Shown here piece by piece: positions 52,950-64,000 of a stretch of 64,000 bases of DNA (within the stretch, counting starts at the first letter, position 1; each line of letters opens with the position of its first letter). This stretch comes from Lichenostomus cassidix (Eukaryota; Chordata; Aves; Passeriformes; Meliphagidae): NCBI GenBank assembly GCA_008360975.2, contig CM039211.1, positions 47,366,077-47,430,076 of the forward strand, read 5' to 3'. The position numbers and the translations under genes are program-made. Under the pieces are notes generated by a model, which did not search any database, was not told where the DNA came from, and was given only the letters and a program-made list of their open reading frames with translations.

Positions 52950-55900
52950 CTAAAATATAAGAGAAATATTACAATTAAAACAGGTATATATGTATATGGG
53001 GCAAGAAACACAAGCAGCACTGAATATTAAGGACATAATTTTAGTGCTAAAAGTTTAGTCTATCATATCATCCTTCATGTCTATAGAGTCTACAGGCGAA
53101 ATAAGACAGTGAACAGAGAATGAACATTACAATAGCTGTGTGGCTTGCTTTAATAATCCTAAAATAAGTGATACATATCAGTGAAAAATCTGATTTAATA
53201 AATTGTTATTCTGCTGTTTACATTAATTAAATACGTTGAATTCTTCAGTACCTCCAATTCATTCTTTTTCAAGACGCATTACAGATATTACAGACTGCAA
53301 AATGTGTGTTTCTTCCATTCTTTTTGCCAGATCAATGTTTACAATATTAATTCAGCATGCATAACACAAGTAGATGTCTGTTACAGTACTTCATAGGAAT
53401 ATATCTCCCCAAAGCAAATTAACTATTTTTTAACCTGAGACCTACTAAGAAGAGATGACTGAATTGATTCCTTCCCTTTAAACAGACCATTACAATATCA
53501 ACTTCTAGTTGTAGAAAGCTTCTCATTTTTATCTTCCTCATTTTAAATTTCACATTCCATTCATTACTTTACAATATCATTATACGCTACTATACAGCAT
53601 CATTAAAGTATTCCTTGCTTGTCTAAGTTATCAGGTGTGCCATGTGTTCCATTAATTTTTTTTTTAATGAAAACCAACCTACAGTTGTAAGTATTGTAAC
53701 ATCACCCAGCTAATCTATCTAGTAGGCATTATGCTAGCAAGCAAAGCAAACTATGAATAAAACAGGCACTGCAGACAAGTTAGAACTTAGTGGAACTTCA
53801 ATAGTCGGAAACTGTAGATATAGATTACACAAATCTATGTAATCTTTACCTGCATTTTGACTTAAAAACACTTCTTCCAGTTTACATCAGGGTAGCAAAT
53901 ATAACTGCCTTAGACATTGCAGAAAGCAAAGCAGCTGCAGCTTTAGAGAAGTTTGACACCACAAGGATACATCAATCTCTTTCCTGTCCTGCATATCTCA
54001 GTTGACATCAAGTTCCTTAATTCCATTACCAATTTATAGCAACATGGAATTTGTATCTGTTATTCTTTGATGGGCACTATACCTTTCCTTATGCAGCAAG
54101 GACAAACATACATGCTAGCTAAGGTAAGATCAAGGTAACCTTTGACATTCTGGAGTTAGCAGATGGAAGTAGTATCATCTTTCCAGAACAAAACTATGTG
54201 GCTGTGGCTGTGAAAAATTATAGCAAAAAACAAGAGAAATTACTTCAAGGTTAGTTTGTCTATCACCAAAAGACGGCAACTTACATGAACATTAAATTTT
54301 ATTACAATGTTTGGTTTGCATTTTGAAGGAAAATTAACTGCAAAATGCAGCTGCCTTAGGGAAGAATAGCCCTTTATGTGAACTAGCATCATCGACTGAC
54401 AGGAACCCTGAGAAAACCAGTCACTTCTTTTTTTAATAATACTAGCATTGTGGGGCTGTTGTGGGGTTTCTCAAAATGTACAAAACTGCAGGTGTTTGGA
54501 GACAGGCCTGTCAACCTATGTGGACATACAGTTCCAGTGAGTATACTCTTAAACTAGATGAAATTATTCTGGTTTATCAACAATCAGTGGTACAACTGAA
54601 TCTTGCAACAAAAGGACTACAACTGAGAGAAAACGCTTGAGTAATGCAGAAATGTTACTGTTAGGTAGGCAGAAGACACAACAACACATTTATTATTATT
54701 GACCACAGTACATAAGCAAGTGCAAACTCACAGTTTCTGCACAGCATAAACTACAAAGCCAGAATGGTAACAACATGGTTTAAAAGACATCTTTTGCAGG
54801 AAGAGAAATTTCAAGTCTCCATGTGGGCTGGCTTTCTTTCTTTCAGTATCTGATGAAAAATAGCTTGCAAGAATATTTGAGCATTTTCAGTTTCATGAGC
54901 TACTTTTAGCAAATTTGTCACCATCTGTGGAGTCTGATCTTTTCCACTGGGGCACTATCATTCTTGTTCCAAAAAGAATTCTTTTATCCAACTTGCAAGA
55001 GGCCAGTCCACACAGCGCTGAGGTACATTACCTTGACTGAAACTCCAAAACTGGCAATATTTCAATTCTTTGTCTGTGATTATTTCTAATTATTCAATAC
55101 AAAAAGAAACCCTAGTATGGGTGCAAAGGGGGTGCTACCAGAAGTAGACTGTGTTCATACAGACCACATCCGCATGAGTCAGCCTTACTGGCTGAGTTCC
55201 TTTGACCTTTAAACGAAGAATGCACACAGCTGACTGAAGCAGGAAAGAATGTTTGGTCTGGGTTGCCACATCAGCATCTGCTATGGCTGCAGCCAAACTT
55301 TAAGTAACTCACTTTGCACAAGAATTGAGAGAAACAAACACATTCCAGTGACCAACCATCTGCATGTCAAATCAAATATAATCATTACTATTCGCCTGGC
55401 ATCTGTTAATGTAATTAAACCTATGAATAAATATCTTAAAACTCAGAATTGAGAAAAATCTGCAACTTCATCTGCAATCCAAGAAAACCTGAAACATGGA
55501 AAGATTATGGATGCTGCCTGTTTTTTAACATGAACAAAAAATTCCACACACCAAATGTAAAGCATCTTCTATTCAAGAAAGAGGAAGCACTGTGAAAGGC
55601 ACAGTGAGACTACCCTCAACTGATAGGAAGAATTTCTTTGAAGTTTGTTATCTGGAATGGTGGGAAGTTCAAGGAGGAAACAGGACACTAGCCAGCTAGT
55701 TTTCCTAGGTGCATAGCACTGCTTTTATGCTCTCCAATAGTTGCACAGCAATTAAGTGATACAACATGATCCACAGACAAAATTCACTCAGAAATAATAT
55801 CAACAAATTTGTCACTGTTACCAAAAGCAACCATGAAATACATAGGAAGCTATCTACAGCAGAATCTAAAAGCATGTACTTAAGGACTTCTTATAATTGT

Positions 55901-58900
55901 ATTTGAAATATATAAGACAATTCTGAATTTTGAAGTCTGTTCTAAAAATAGTCACTGTTTTCTGCTTAGTACTGGAGAATTCTAGTCCAGAGGTAGAAAT
56001 AGCATTAAATACGGATTTAAGTTTCCATTGTGCTATTTGGGGGAATCATAGTAATATAGGTGGCAGTTATGGTTGGACAATATTTTAGAAAAGTTCAGAA
56101 ATGTTCTCACAGTCAAAAAAAATACTGTGCTTGAAAAAAAAATACTGTGGCCAATAGCAGACAATGTATTACTAAAGAAACAAACAACAAATAAGTCAGT
56201 AGCATCCATTTTCACTAGCTAAACAATGCAAGTAATGAGAAGTAATGGAGACATTTCACTGAAAAAATACTAAAGACTCCAGACAATCAGAAAATACCTT
56301 TAGAACAATTAATTGATACAAACAAGGTAAAATATTTTTATATTATTTTTGGGCTATGATATTCTTAGTTGTACCTGATAAAATGGCTTCTTCAGTAATA
56401 CTTGGAGTAGAAGGGATAGGACAAAAAAACCTAAAACTCATGTTTCAGCTATTAATGGCAATATTTATATGACAAAACCAAGGCAGTGTTTCTAAAATAA
56501 TTTACACCACCATGAATTCCAAGCTGTTGTCCTGGAGGGCAAGAAGGCAAGAAACTGACAACAGCCATTATCACTGCATTAGCACAATTACACAACGTTC
56601 AATAACCATTTTGCAATGGTTTACATAATTTCTGTTAGTGTTCACACTGTACAGCTGAGGACTTAATTTTTTTTATACCTGATTCAAAGAGCCTGCATCA
56701 TCACCTCTAAACATGTGATTCTTCACCAGCAATTCACTGCCCACCATGCTGTTTAGAAATGGCTCTTGAACAAAAAAGGTTAAAACAGGTAACCCCAGTG
56801 AGCTTTGCTTTTCATGCAACTAGCATCTTCTCACACCTAAACTTGCATCTCTCAACCACACACTGCAGACAGCCACCAGCTGAGGATTAAATATGACTGG
56901 TTCAATGCAGAGCTATGTTCATACAGATTGGCAATAGCTGCACCAACCAAATTAAAGTGAGTTTATGGAAACAACTATAAAGAATGAGTGCGTGCTTCAA
57001 AAAGTAATTCTTAGTACAGCCTTTACTACACAATTAAGTAGTAGCAGATCTCTGCAGTTGGAGAAAAGAAACAACTAGCTAGCACATTAACCTACTATCC
57101 ATGTAAAAAAGCTAAATGGTTTAACAAATCATTATTTCAGTTGCAAAGATTTCTTGATAACAGTTAAAACCTCTTGAACCACATCAAGAGTTTACGAGCG
57201 CCATAGTGGTTAATAAAGTTCTACAACTAACATAGTTTAAAAATACATTTTCCAAACAACATCAAAATCTTACAGGGAAAACCACATTGGTAAGGTTCGG
57301 CAGAAGCTTAATTCTGAACAAAAATTACCTAGTAAGTTAATTAACCATACACGTCATTGATTACCCTTGCAAAGTTTGAAGTTCAAAACCTTTGTACATA
57401 CTAATCTTAAGTTCATTGAATCAGGAAGAAAATGTCCACTGATGAGGTAATTTATGGCACCTATAAAGCATTATGCTATAGAAAAAAAGACAGCTTTTAA
57501 AAATGCCAAAAAGAGTATGACATGAAGAGAGTAACCAGGTGTGTATAAGCAACCATATGGCATCATAAAGCAGCATATGAACTAGCTTCTTCACATATCC
57601 ATATTGGATATGACTCATATCAAATATGATTCCATATTAGAAAGCAACTTTAATTTTTAAAGCACTTTCAGGGACTTAATGATCTACACCATTGAGGTCT
57701 CATTCTAAATTTACACAACATTCACATCACTCCCCAAATGCAGGCTCCACTTGAGGATATGAAGAAACCTGACACAAAAGAATCTCCAATTACCATATTT
57801 AGTTAATTAGCCATGTAAAGTTTTTCAAATTTTCTCTTTTTTGAAAGGCAAAAACATCCTCAGCACTAAGTCACACATGCTGTCTCTTCATGTGAAAAAA
57901 CTTAAGTTACTCTCCTTGGCAAACTTCTGAACAGAAATAATGTGCTTTCATTTACTGAATGATCAGTTCAGTACAGACAAGCCTCTACTATGATGATGTT
58001 ATTCATCTCTTCACTGTCACAGAAGAACAGTTGCACAAATTTGTTTGGAAGCTCCTCAAAAAATTACCACCATACTTTGCCATAGCTTAGAAAGCTACAA
58101 ATTTGCTTCTATGCACTGTCACTTTCCTCAAGCATATCGCAGGCAGAAATTAATTTTAACATGCTACAGTTTTACCTTACATGCATTTTCTTTTCCTGTT
58201 TTATCTTGTAATTACTTTTGTAATTGGGTGGTAAAACCAGACTGAACTAATTGAAGCAGGACTTTGCACTTCTGCTCACTGCAGGAAAATATCCCAGAAT
58301 GTGGGCTAATGGCCAATACTGATTCGATTCCAACTCTGCTTTGAACTGGAGCAAGGCATCCAAGAGCTGAAATGAAACTGCACACTACTCTAGCTCAATT
58401 TAAAAAAACAAAATGCCATACAATTAGTGCTTTACACCCTGCCCCCTTCCCCCCCCCCCCATCTTTAGTTAACAAATTAAGCAGGATACTGTAAGTTTTC
58501 ATTGAGTGTGAATGACAGTTCACTCCAAGAACAGACTGGCAACTCCTAGCCAAATATCAACAGTGCCAAAAATATTTTGTTCAACAGAAAAACTACATTC
58601 CTAAAATATCACAATTTGACAAAACACTACCAATGGATTCCAGCAATAAAAAGTTTCCTTTTTTACATATAAGTACTTATATGTTGCACTTATAGCATGA
58701 GCACTTGTTTTATCATACAAATACAGTAACTGGTTTTTGCATATAATATGCATGGTACTGAACAGGTCAGTCCAACAACTCTTACTATACCTACATGAAT
58801 AGATTTTAAATAGATTAAATCTCTAAAGACATAAAATAGTGTTCAAAAAGTATTTCCCCCTAAACCTCCTTAAAGTATTTAACATATTCTAAATTTTGTA

Positions 58901-61900
58901 AGAACTATATCCTCACTTACTGATACAACAAACTTCAACAGCTTTGTCAGCTCCAGCCACAAATATTAATCTTGGATTTCAGTACTTCCATTAAAACACC
59001 AAATTTCAGAATATAAAGAACATTACAATTGGTTGATATGAAAATGAGGAAATCATGCCAAATGCACATTTTAAAACAGGAAATCAATTTTCCTAGGCTC
59101 TGATTCTGTCTGGTTTAAAACAAACAATAGCAGGGTGCAGGGGAAGTCCACTCAACCTTACTTTCCAAAATCTCTTTATATCATAATACTGAAAGATACA
59201 GGAAAGCAAAGACTCTGGTATTCAAACAGGATGACATCTTAGCCTCAACTCACACTTTAGCTCTTTTACTAAATGTGTGCTGATTAGATACAGAAAAAAG
59301 AGAGACTTGGCTCTGAAAAAAAATCATGCTGGAATTAGATATACTACAATGCATATTAAGTTATAAACAGCACAAGTGTTTCTGTCACTTCTCATAGAAT
59401 TTCATTTTGCTTTCCACCTTGAAGCATTTTGTTTAAATTGTATCCATAAAGAACTTCTTTAAATGCTACAGTTTACTCAGCAGCTGTATGCTAGAATTGT
59501 TCTGTTAACACATCAAATACAGGCAAGCTCTACTGGACCATCTTGCTCAACAGCTACATATAGCAACAACCCTGTATAAAAGTTGTTATTGAACTATACA
59601 CTGGAAGGACTGTACATTTTCTCCACAAACATCCTTCTCCCATACAGACAAATTAGGAGACATTTTGACTTTCAGCAACATTTTTAATCTTTTTCTTCAA
59701 ATCAAAGCTAAACCATTACCAAGCAAATTTTGAAGCAGTTATTAAAAAAGTACCAACACCACATGAGGTTACTTTACTTCAGTTACCAGTGTCCCACTCT
59801 TGAAGACTGCAAGAACCTACTAAAGTCAAGAAATTATCTATCATATACCTACCTTACTACCTGCTTTTCTGAGTACCTGCTTTTTCTTTTACAGTAAAAT
59901 ATGCATGTTTTGATAAAACAAGAGCTAAGCTGAAGAAATTCTGAGCACAATCTTTTCAATTTTTTCACCTGCATGCAAATAAACCTAGCTGCAATTTCAA
60001 CTTCAGGATACTGACTGAACTAGGAAATCTTGCATCAGACCAGTATTTTGGCACAGCTGAGGATGTTACCTGTGTGTATTCCCAGTGCATGATCATCTCT
60101 TTATACTGACATGCACTGCTAAAGAATTCATCAATACAAGATGAAGTTGTATTAAGAGGGTTTTCCTTTCTAATTGTAGTCATGACATTGAAATTTTGTA
60201 TTTCTGTCAAATCTGGCCACTATTGTTTAAAGAAAGGCTACTAAAGAACAGGCTTCATTCTTCCTATAAAAAGTTGGTAGATACGGGCAGTTAATAAACA
60301 TTAAGAATTAGTCATAATTTTAAAAAGTAGAACAAGACTGAACATCCATCTCAGTTTTTACTCATTTTTTTTTCCCAGCAGCTGTCTGTCACATCACTAA
60401 CAAAAGGACATCCTCACACTTTTTGCAAAATCATCACCCTCTCTCCCACTTTGCCTAACACAGGTAAATAACATAAGACAGAGCTGGAAGATCCCTAATT
60501 AATATCTGCATGACAGTTAAAATGTTGCAAGCAATTGCTTTATCATGTACTATAAGAATTATACAAGTATCACTGAACAGCCACTTCATGTTTTTCAACT
60601 TCCCAGTGCAGCTACTCAGTGCTACTTCAAGGTCACCATTTTCTAATGCCAGCCTTTTATGAAATGCCAATTTGCAAACTAAGCTACTGGAATCCAGGGC
60701 AGAGGACAGGGAGGGGTAAAAAAGGGAGATAGACAGGTTTAGTTTCCCCATCAGGTCAGCAACCCGACTTTACTTAAGGCACAGCTGCATAATCACTGCT
60801 GCCAACATAGAGGAAGGAGCCAAGAACATGCTGTTATGGGGGGAAAAAACAGTAAGATGTCCCCTTTCAAGCACAAGGCAAGTCACATACAAGGCCTTTC
60901 CCTGATTTGTAATGGCTTCAGAGTGAAGAAAACTAATTTGGTATTGTTCAGCCCAGCAGAAATGAAATCCAAGCATTTCAACAAAATAATGCCTTTGGAA
61001 AATGAGCATATGCTGGAAGAAAGATAAAAGTTTCAATCCCAGCCTGTGGTCTCATTTCTCTGTTTGCTCATTCTAGATTGAAAGTTGTTTTGTTTGATTA
61101 ACCCCCTGCCAAGTATTTGCTCTACAATGCAAGTTAGTGAAACTGCCTACAGCAGTGCCCTGCATCTGCACAAATAAAAGTTCATTCATTTTAGTAACTT
61201 AAAGAATCACTTGACATTAATCACAGGAGGTACAATTCACCCACAAATGCCTAACATAATCAGAACAGTAGTAATTTTGTGGAGAATTTCAAAACTGAGG
61301 GCTAAGTATAGACACTCTAGTAGTCCCACTAAATTCAGTGAGATCGTTTATCTTCTTAAAGGTAAGCATATGCCTTAGTTTTAGGAGATCGTGAGCAACC
61401 TGTTACAAACACTCTAGAGACAAACACCTTGTCCTACCCATCTAATGAATCTGCATTATAGCCCTTTTTGGGCTATACAAGTGTATCTTAAAACCCTGAT
61501 CGCTCAACACACAACTAACAACTAAACCATGCACTTTCAGTTTGACAATTCAAATCAATTACTAAAGTTTCATATAAAAATTAGACTGCTTAGGCACTGA
61601 CATCTTAATAGGTATTTTCAAGCCTTCCTACAAGTGATACTCTAAGTAAACTTTCCAAAGCTCCTTTTAAAATTTTTACAGCATGTTTTATACATATTTC
61701 CATATGTTTTCACATTTTGCCAATTAAAAAAAACCCTAAACTTTCCAGAAAGAACAAGAAAAGCTCACAATACAACTACTGCTTAGCTTTCTGCATTTTG
61801 TACAGCTAAGGATATACTACCACTTTATTTATTTAGGTAAGCTGCAGCAACAAATTGACTTTTTTTCCAAGTTCTTTCAATTTTTCTCAACAACAAGTTG

Positions 61901-62697
61901 TTCTTTTTCCTCTGATGACAGTATGCAAAGAGTCAGTTTGAAAACTGCTATTCTGCTCTCCAAAGAAGCAAGTAAAGTACTATAACTTGTCTATATTAGT
62001 CTTGAGTTTTTGGAAGATAGAAAAGATAATTGCAATAAGAAATTTCAGTTAATTCCAGAGCTTTCAGAGCTATTTCAAAGTTCAGAGAATGCATTATAGC
62101 AACAACACACACAAATTTTTCTACTCAATGAAGGAAAATACACTTTGAAATCATTTACTACCTTCTAAGTCATTTCTTCCTACACATATTTGTGAAAGAA
62201 GACAGATTTTAAATTTAAATGCTTGTGAAAACCCAATTTATTTTCTTTTAATATTTATGGTTTAACAGGTACACTGAAAAGAAAAAAAATCAAAATGCTT
62301 TCTTCTTACATGACATCTGAGGTTATCCGATACTCCTCTGAGATGTCCATGTGGAGACACCCAAAATTCAACTTTAGTTCTTTTTATGAACGCGAAAAAA
62401 AATAAACTAAGTATTATTATCATAATGATGAAGATTTATAGAGGGATATATTAAAAAAAAAAAAAGCTTCTAGCCAATGAGAAATCAAGAGTGTGTTATT
62501 ATTCCCATGGACAAATTCAATCCAACCCAAGACTAGAGATTCTGCCTGTCTATACACACAGACACATACATATATACTCTTTGAAGTTTTAACTTGTCCT
62601 AAGCATTTCCCAATTTTGCCAAATCCAAAATCAACTAAATTAACCATAAATACACTCAAAATACAGTCATACTTTAAATACATAAAATGTATTCTGT
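52950..62697 (-). other. RIC1: RIC1 5' intron sequence, no exon recognised
   Basis: Nearly 10 kb of AT-rich sequence upstream of the first RIC1 exon in the window. I searched by eye on the minus strand for the expected N-terminal RIC1 segments and found none. Short open frames (for example 59965-60210 and 60455-60751 minus) have no family resemblance. A short donor-like peptide at 58916-58975 is discussed in the findings. Confidence 0.65.
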
Positions 62698-62702
62698 CAT
62701 TC

Positions 62703-63731
62703 TGTGTTGGTTTTACTTGGCCCAGTTTTTGCTAGTGCGGGGGGGCACAACGATGGCTCTGAAGATGATGGACATACTGCCGGCCGAGGCTAGGCCAATT
62801 AGAGATGTTGGTTACGCCTCTGTGAACAACATATTTAAGGAGGAATCAAAACAATGTGAGCATGCACTTCTTTTTAGCTAGAGGAGGAGGTGAGAATATG
62901 TGAGGGAAAACAACATGGAGACACCAAGGTCAGTGGAGAAGGTGGGGGAGGAGGTGCTCCAGGTGCCACAGCTGAAATTCTTCTGCAGGCCGTGGTGAGA
63001 GCCATGGTGAAGCAGGTTGTCCCCCTGCAGCCCATGGGGTCCACAGGGGTGCAGAGATCCACCCACAGCCCATGGGGAGGTGCCCACGCCAGAGCAGGTG
63101 GATATCTGGAGGAGGTTGTGCCCCAGTGGGAGTCCCAGTGGAGAGAGAGGCCTTGTTCCCAGGATGGAACAGCCTGGCCTCAGAGGTCTGCACTCCGTGG
63201 ACGAGGGGTCCATGTTGCAGCAGTTTTGGGAGGATTGTCTGCCCATGGGAGGAGGCTCACATTGCAGCAGGTCGGGGTGAGCTGCTGCTCGGAGAGTAGA
63301 CCCACGCTAGAAGAGTTCATGGAGAGCTTTTTCCCATGGGAGGGACCCCACGGCAATGCAGAGGACAACTCCTCTCCCTGAGCAGCGGAAGAAGATCTCC
63401 GTGATGAACTGACCAAACCCCCATACCCTGTCCCACCGTGCTGCTGGTGGGAAGGAAGGAGGGGAGTGAGTGGACAAACGGCATCTCTGAGGGCTTTATT
63501 TTACTTCTCATTTATCCTCCCCTGACCCTGTTAGCAATAAATCATTTTACAACTTTAAGTTTCAGCCTGTTTTGCCCACAGTGCATCTTCTCCTAGTACC
63601 TTATCCCAGCTCATGAGGCCTGTGTGTGTGTGTTAACTTGTCTTCCTCTCCTCTGCCCACCTGTGGCAGGAGAGAGCAGGGAGAGCAGATGTCGTAGGTG
63701 CCTGGCATTCGGCCAGGGCCAAGCCACAACA
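62703..63731 (+). mobile_element. Solo LTR, ERVL-type (TguLTR5-like) with 5-bp target duplication
   Basis: A 1029-bp element beginning TGTGTTGG and ending CCACAACA. It is flanked by CATTC on both sides (62698-62702 and 63732-63736), the 5-bp duplication typical of ERVL insertions. It contains a TATA-like ATATTTAA (about 62830), a GC-rich middle of irregular repeats bearing CCCATGGG, and AATAAA at 63536-63541. It resembles a GC-rich LTR family common in passerines (recalled as TguLTR5; not searched). All open frames inside it on both strands are by-products of the repeats. No internal viral genes are present, so it is a solo LTR, antisense to RIC1. Confidence 0.88.
63020..63360 (+). repeat. 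Irregular internal repeats of the LTR
   Basis: Units with CCCATGGG or CCCAGTGGG followed by CCACGC/GGAGCAG recur about every 35-100 bases across the middle of the solo LTR, giving it a GC-rich minisatellite character. Confidence 0.7.
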
Positions 63732-63736
63732 CATTC

Positions 63737-64000
63737 AAATAAGGAAAATAAGGTGAAACTGACAACATAACAGATTGCATCAAAAATACTTGTACATTCT
63801 CACTAAGAAGTATTCGTTTGTTTTCAAAAATATTGGGATTTTATTCCCCTTTTGTTTCAAAAAGTCTCTAAGTTACTAAAAGATGGGGGACAGAAACTAA
63901 TCAATTTTTGAATTGCACCTTAATGGTTCCTAAGAAACATGATTTTTTTCAACTGATTTATTAAAAAGGAATTATTAAAGTTTGTTGCACATCATGAATG
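63737..64000. other. RIC1 intron flank after the solo LTR
   Basis: AT-rich sequence with nothing recognisable. Confidence 0.7.

Noticed and set aside
59965..60210. 81-codon minus-strand frame ending near a donor-like GTAACA, considered as a RIC1 N-terminal exon
   Set aside because: The peptide does not resemble the expected RIC1 N-terminus and the splice context is weak.
63020..63360. Regularly spaced repeats as a CRISPR array
   Set aside because: Units are imperfect and irregularly spaced, there are no cas genes, and the context is a bird LTR.
62890..63381. 163-codon plus frame and 122-codon minus frame as genes
   Set aside because: Both lie inside the solo LTR and arise from its GC-rich internal repeats.

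Overview
The window is vertebrate, almost certainly bird and probably songbird, genomic DNA. Coding sequence is split into short exons with GT-AG introns. The repeats are avian: CR1 LINE 3' ends, and LTRs that resemble passerine ERVL-type LTRs (family recognised from memory, not searched). It holds two protein-coding genes arranged tail to tail, and no bacterial, plasmid or CRISPR features. ERMP1 and RIC1 are also convergent neighbours on human 9p24. That block is on the Z chromosome in chicken, so a Z-linked origin is likely but inferred.

Layout. 1-4469 is intergenic with no gene I can support. A truncated CR1 (about 4470-4953) runs into a CpG-rich promoter (about 4954-5560). ERMP1 (+ strand) has 15 coding exons from 5186 to 23739 and encodes 884 residues. 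It is a polytopic endoplasmic-reticulum metallopeptidase of family M28 with all expected zinc-site residues present. Its introns carry a small LTR with a 4-bp target duplication (intron 2), a CR1 copy (intron 8) and several G/T-only low-complexity tracts. 23740-31395 is the shared 3' side of both genes, with candidate poly(A) signals and an LTR interrupted by a 500-N assembly gap.

RIC1 (- strand) has 23 exons between 52949 and 31396, encoding 1304 residues plus the stop. Every exon junction keeps frame. The first roughly 107 residues expected from the human protein (recalled length 1423) were not found; their exons probably lie beyond 64000. RIC1 with RGP1 activates RAB6 at the Golgi. The large 5' intron (52950 to the window end) contains a clean solo LTR at 62703-63731 flanked by a 5-bp target duplication.

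The two genes act in different compartments (ER lumen/membrane and Golgi membrane). Nothing in the sequence points to a shared pathway beyond adjacency. I did not find a new biological system. The more unusual items are structural: two strong hairpins, paired NAGNAG acceptors in RIC1, a duplicated block in the ERMP1 promoter, and recurrent G/T-only tracts. Exon coordinates were placed by eye from splice sites, frame and recalled human protein sequence, without alignment software.
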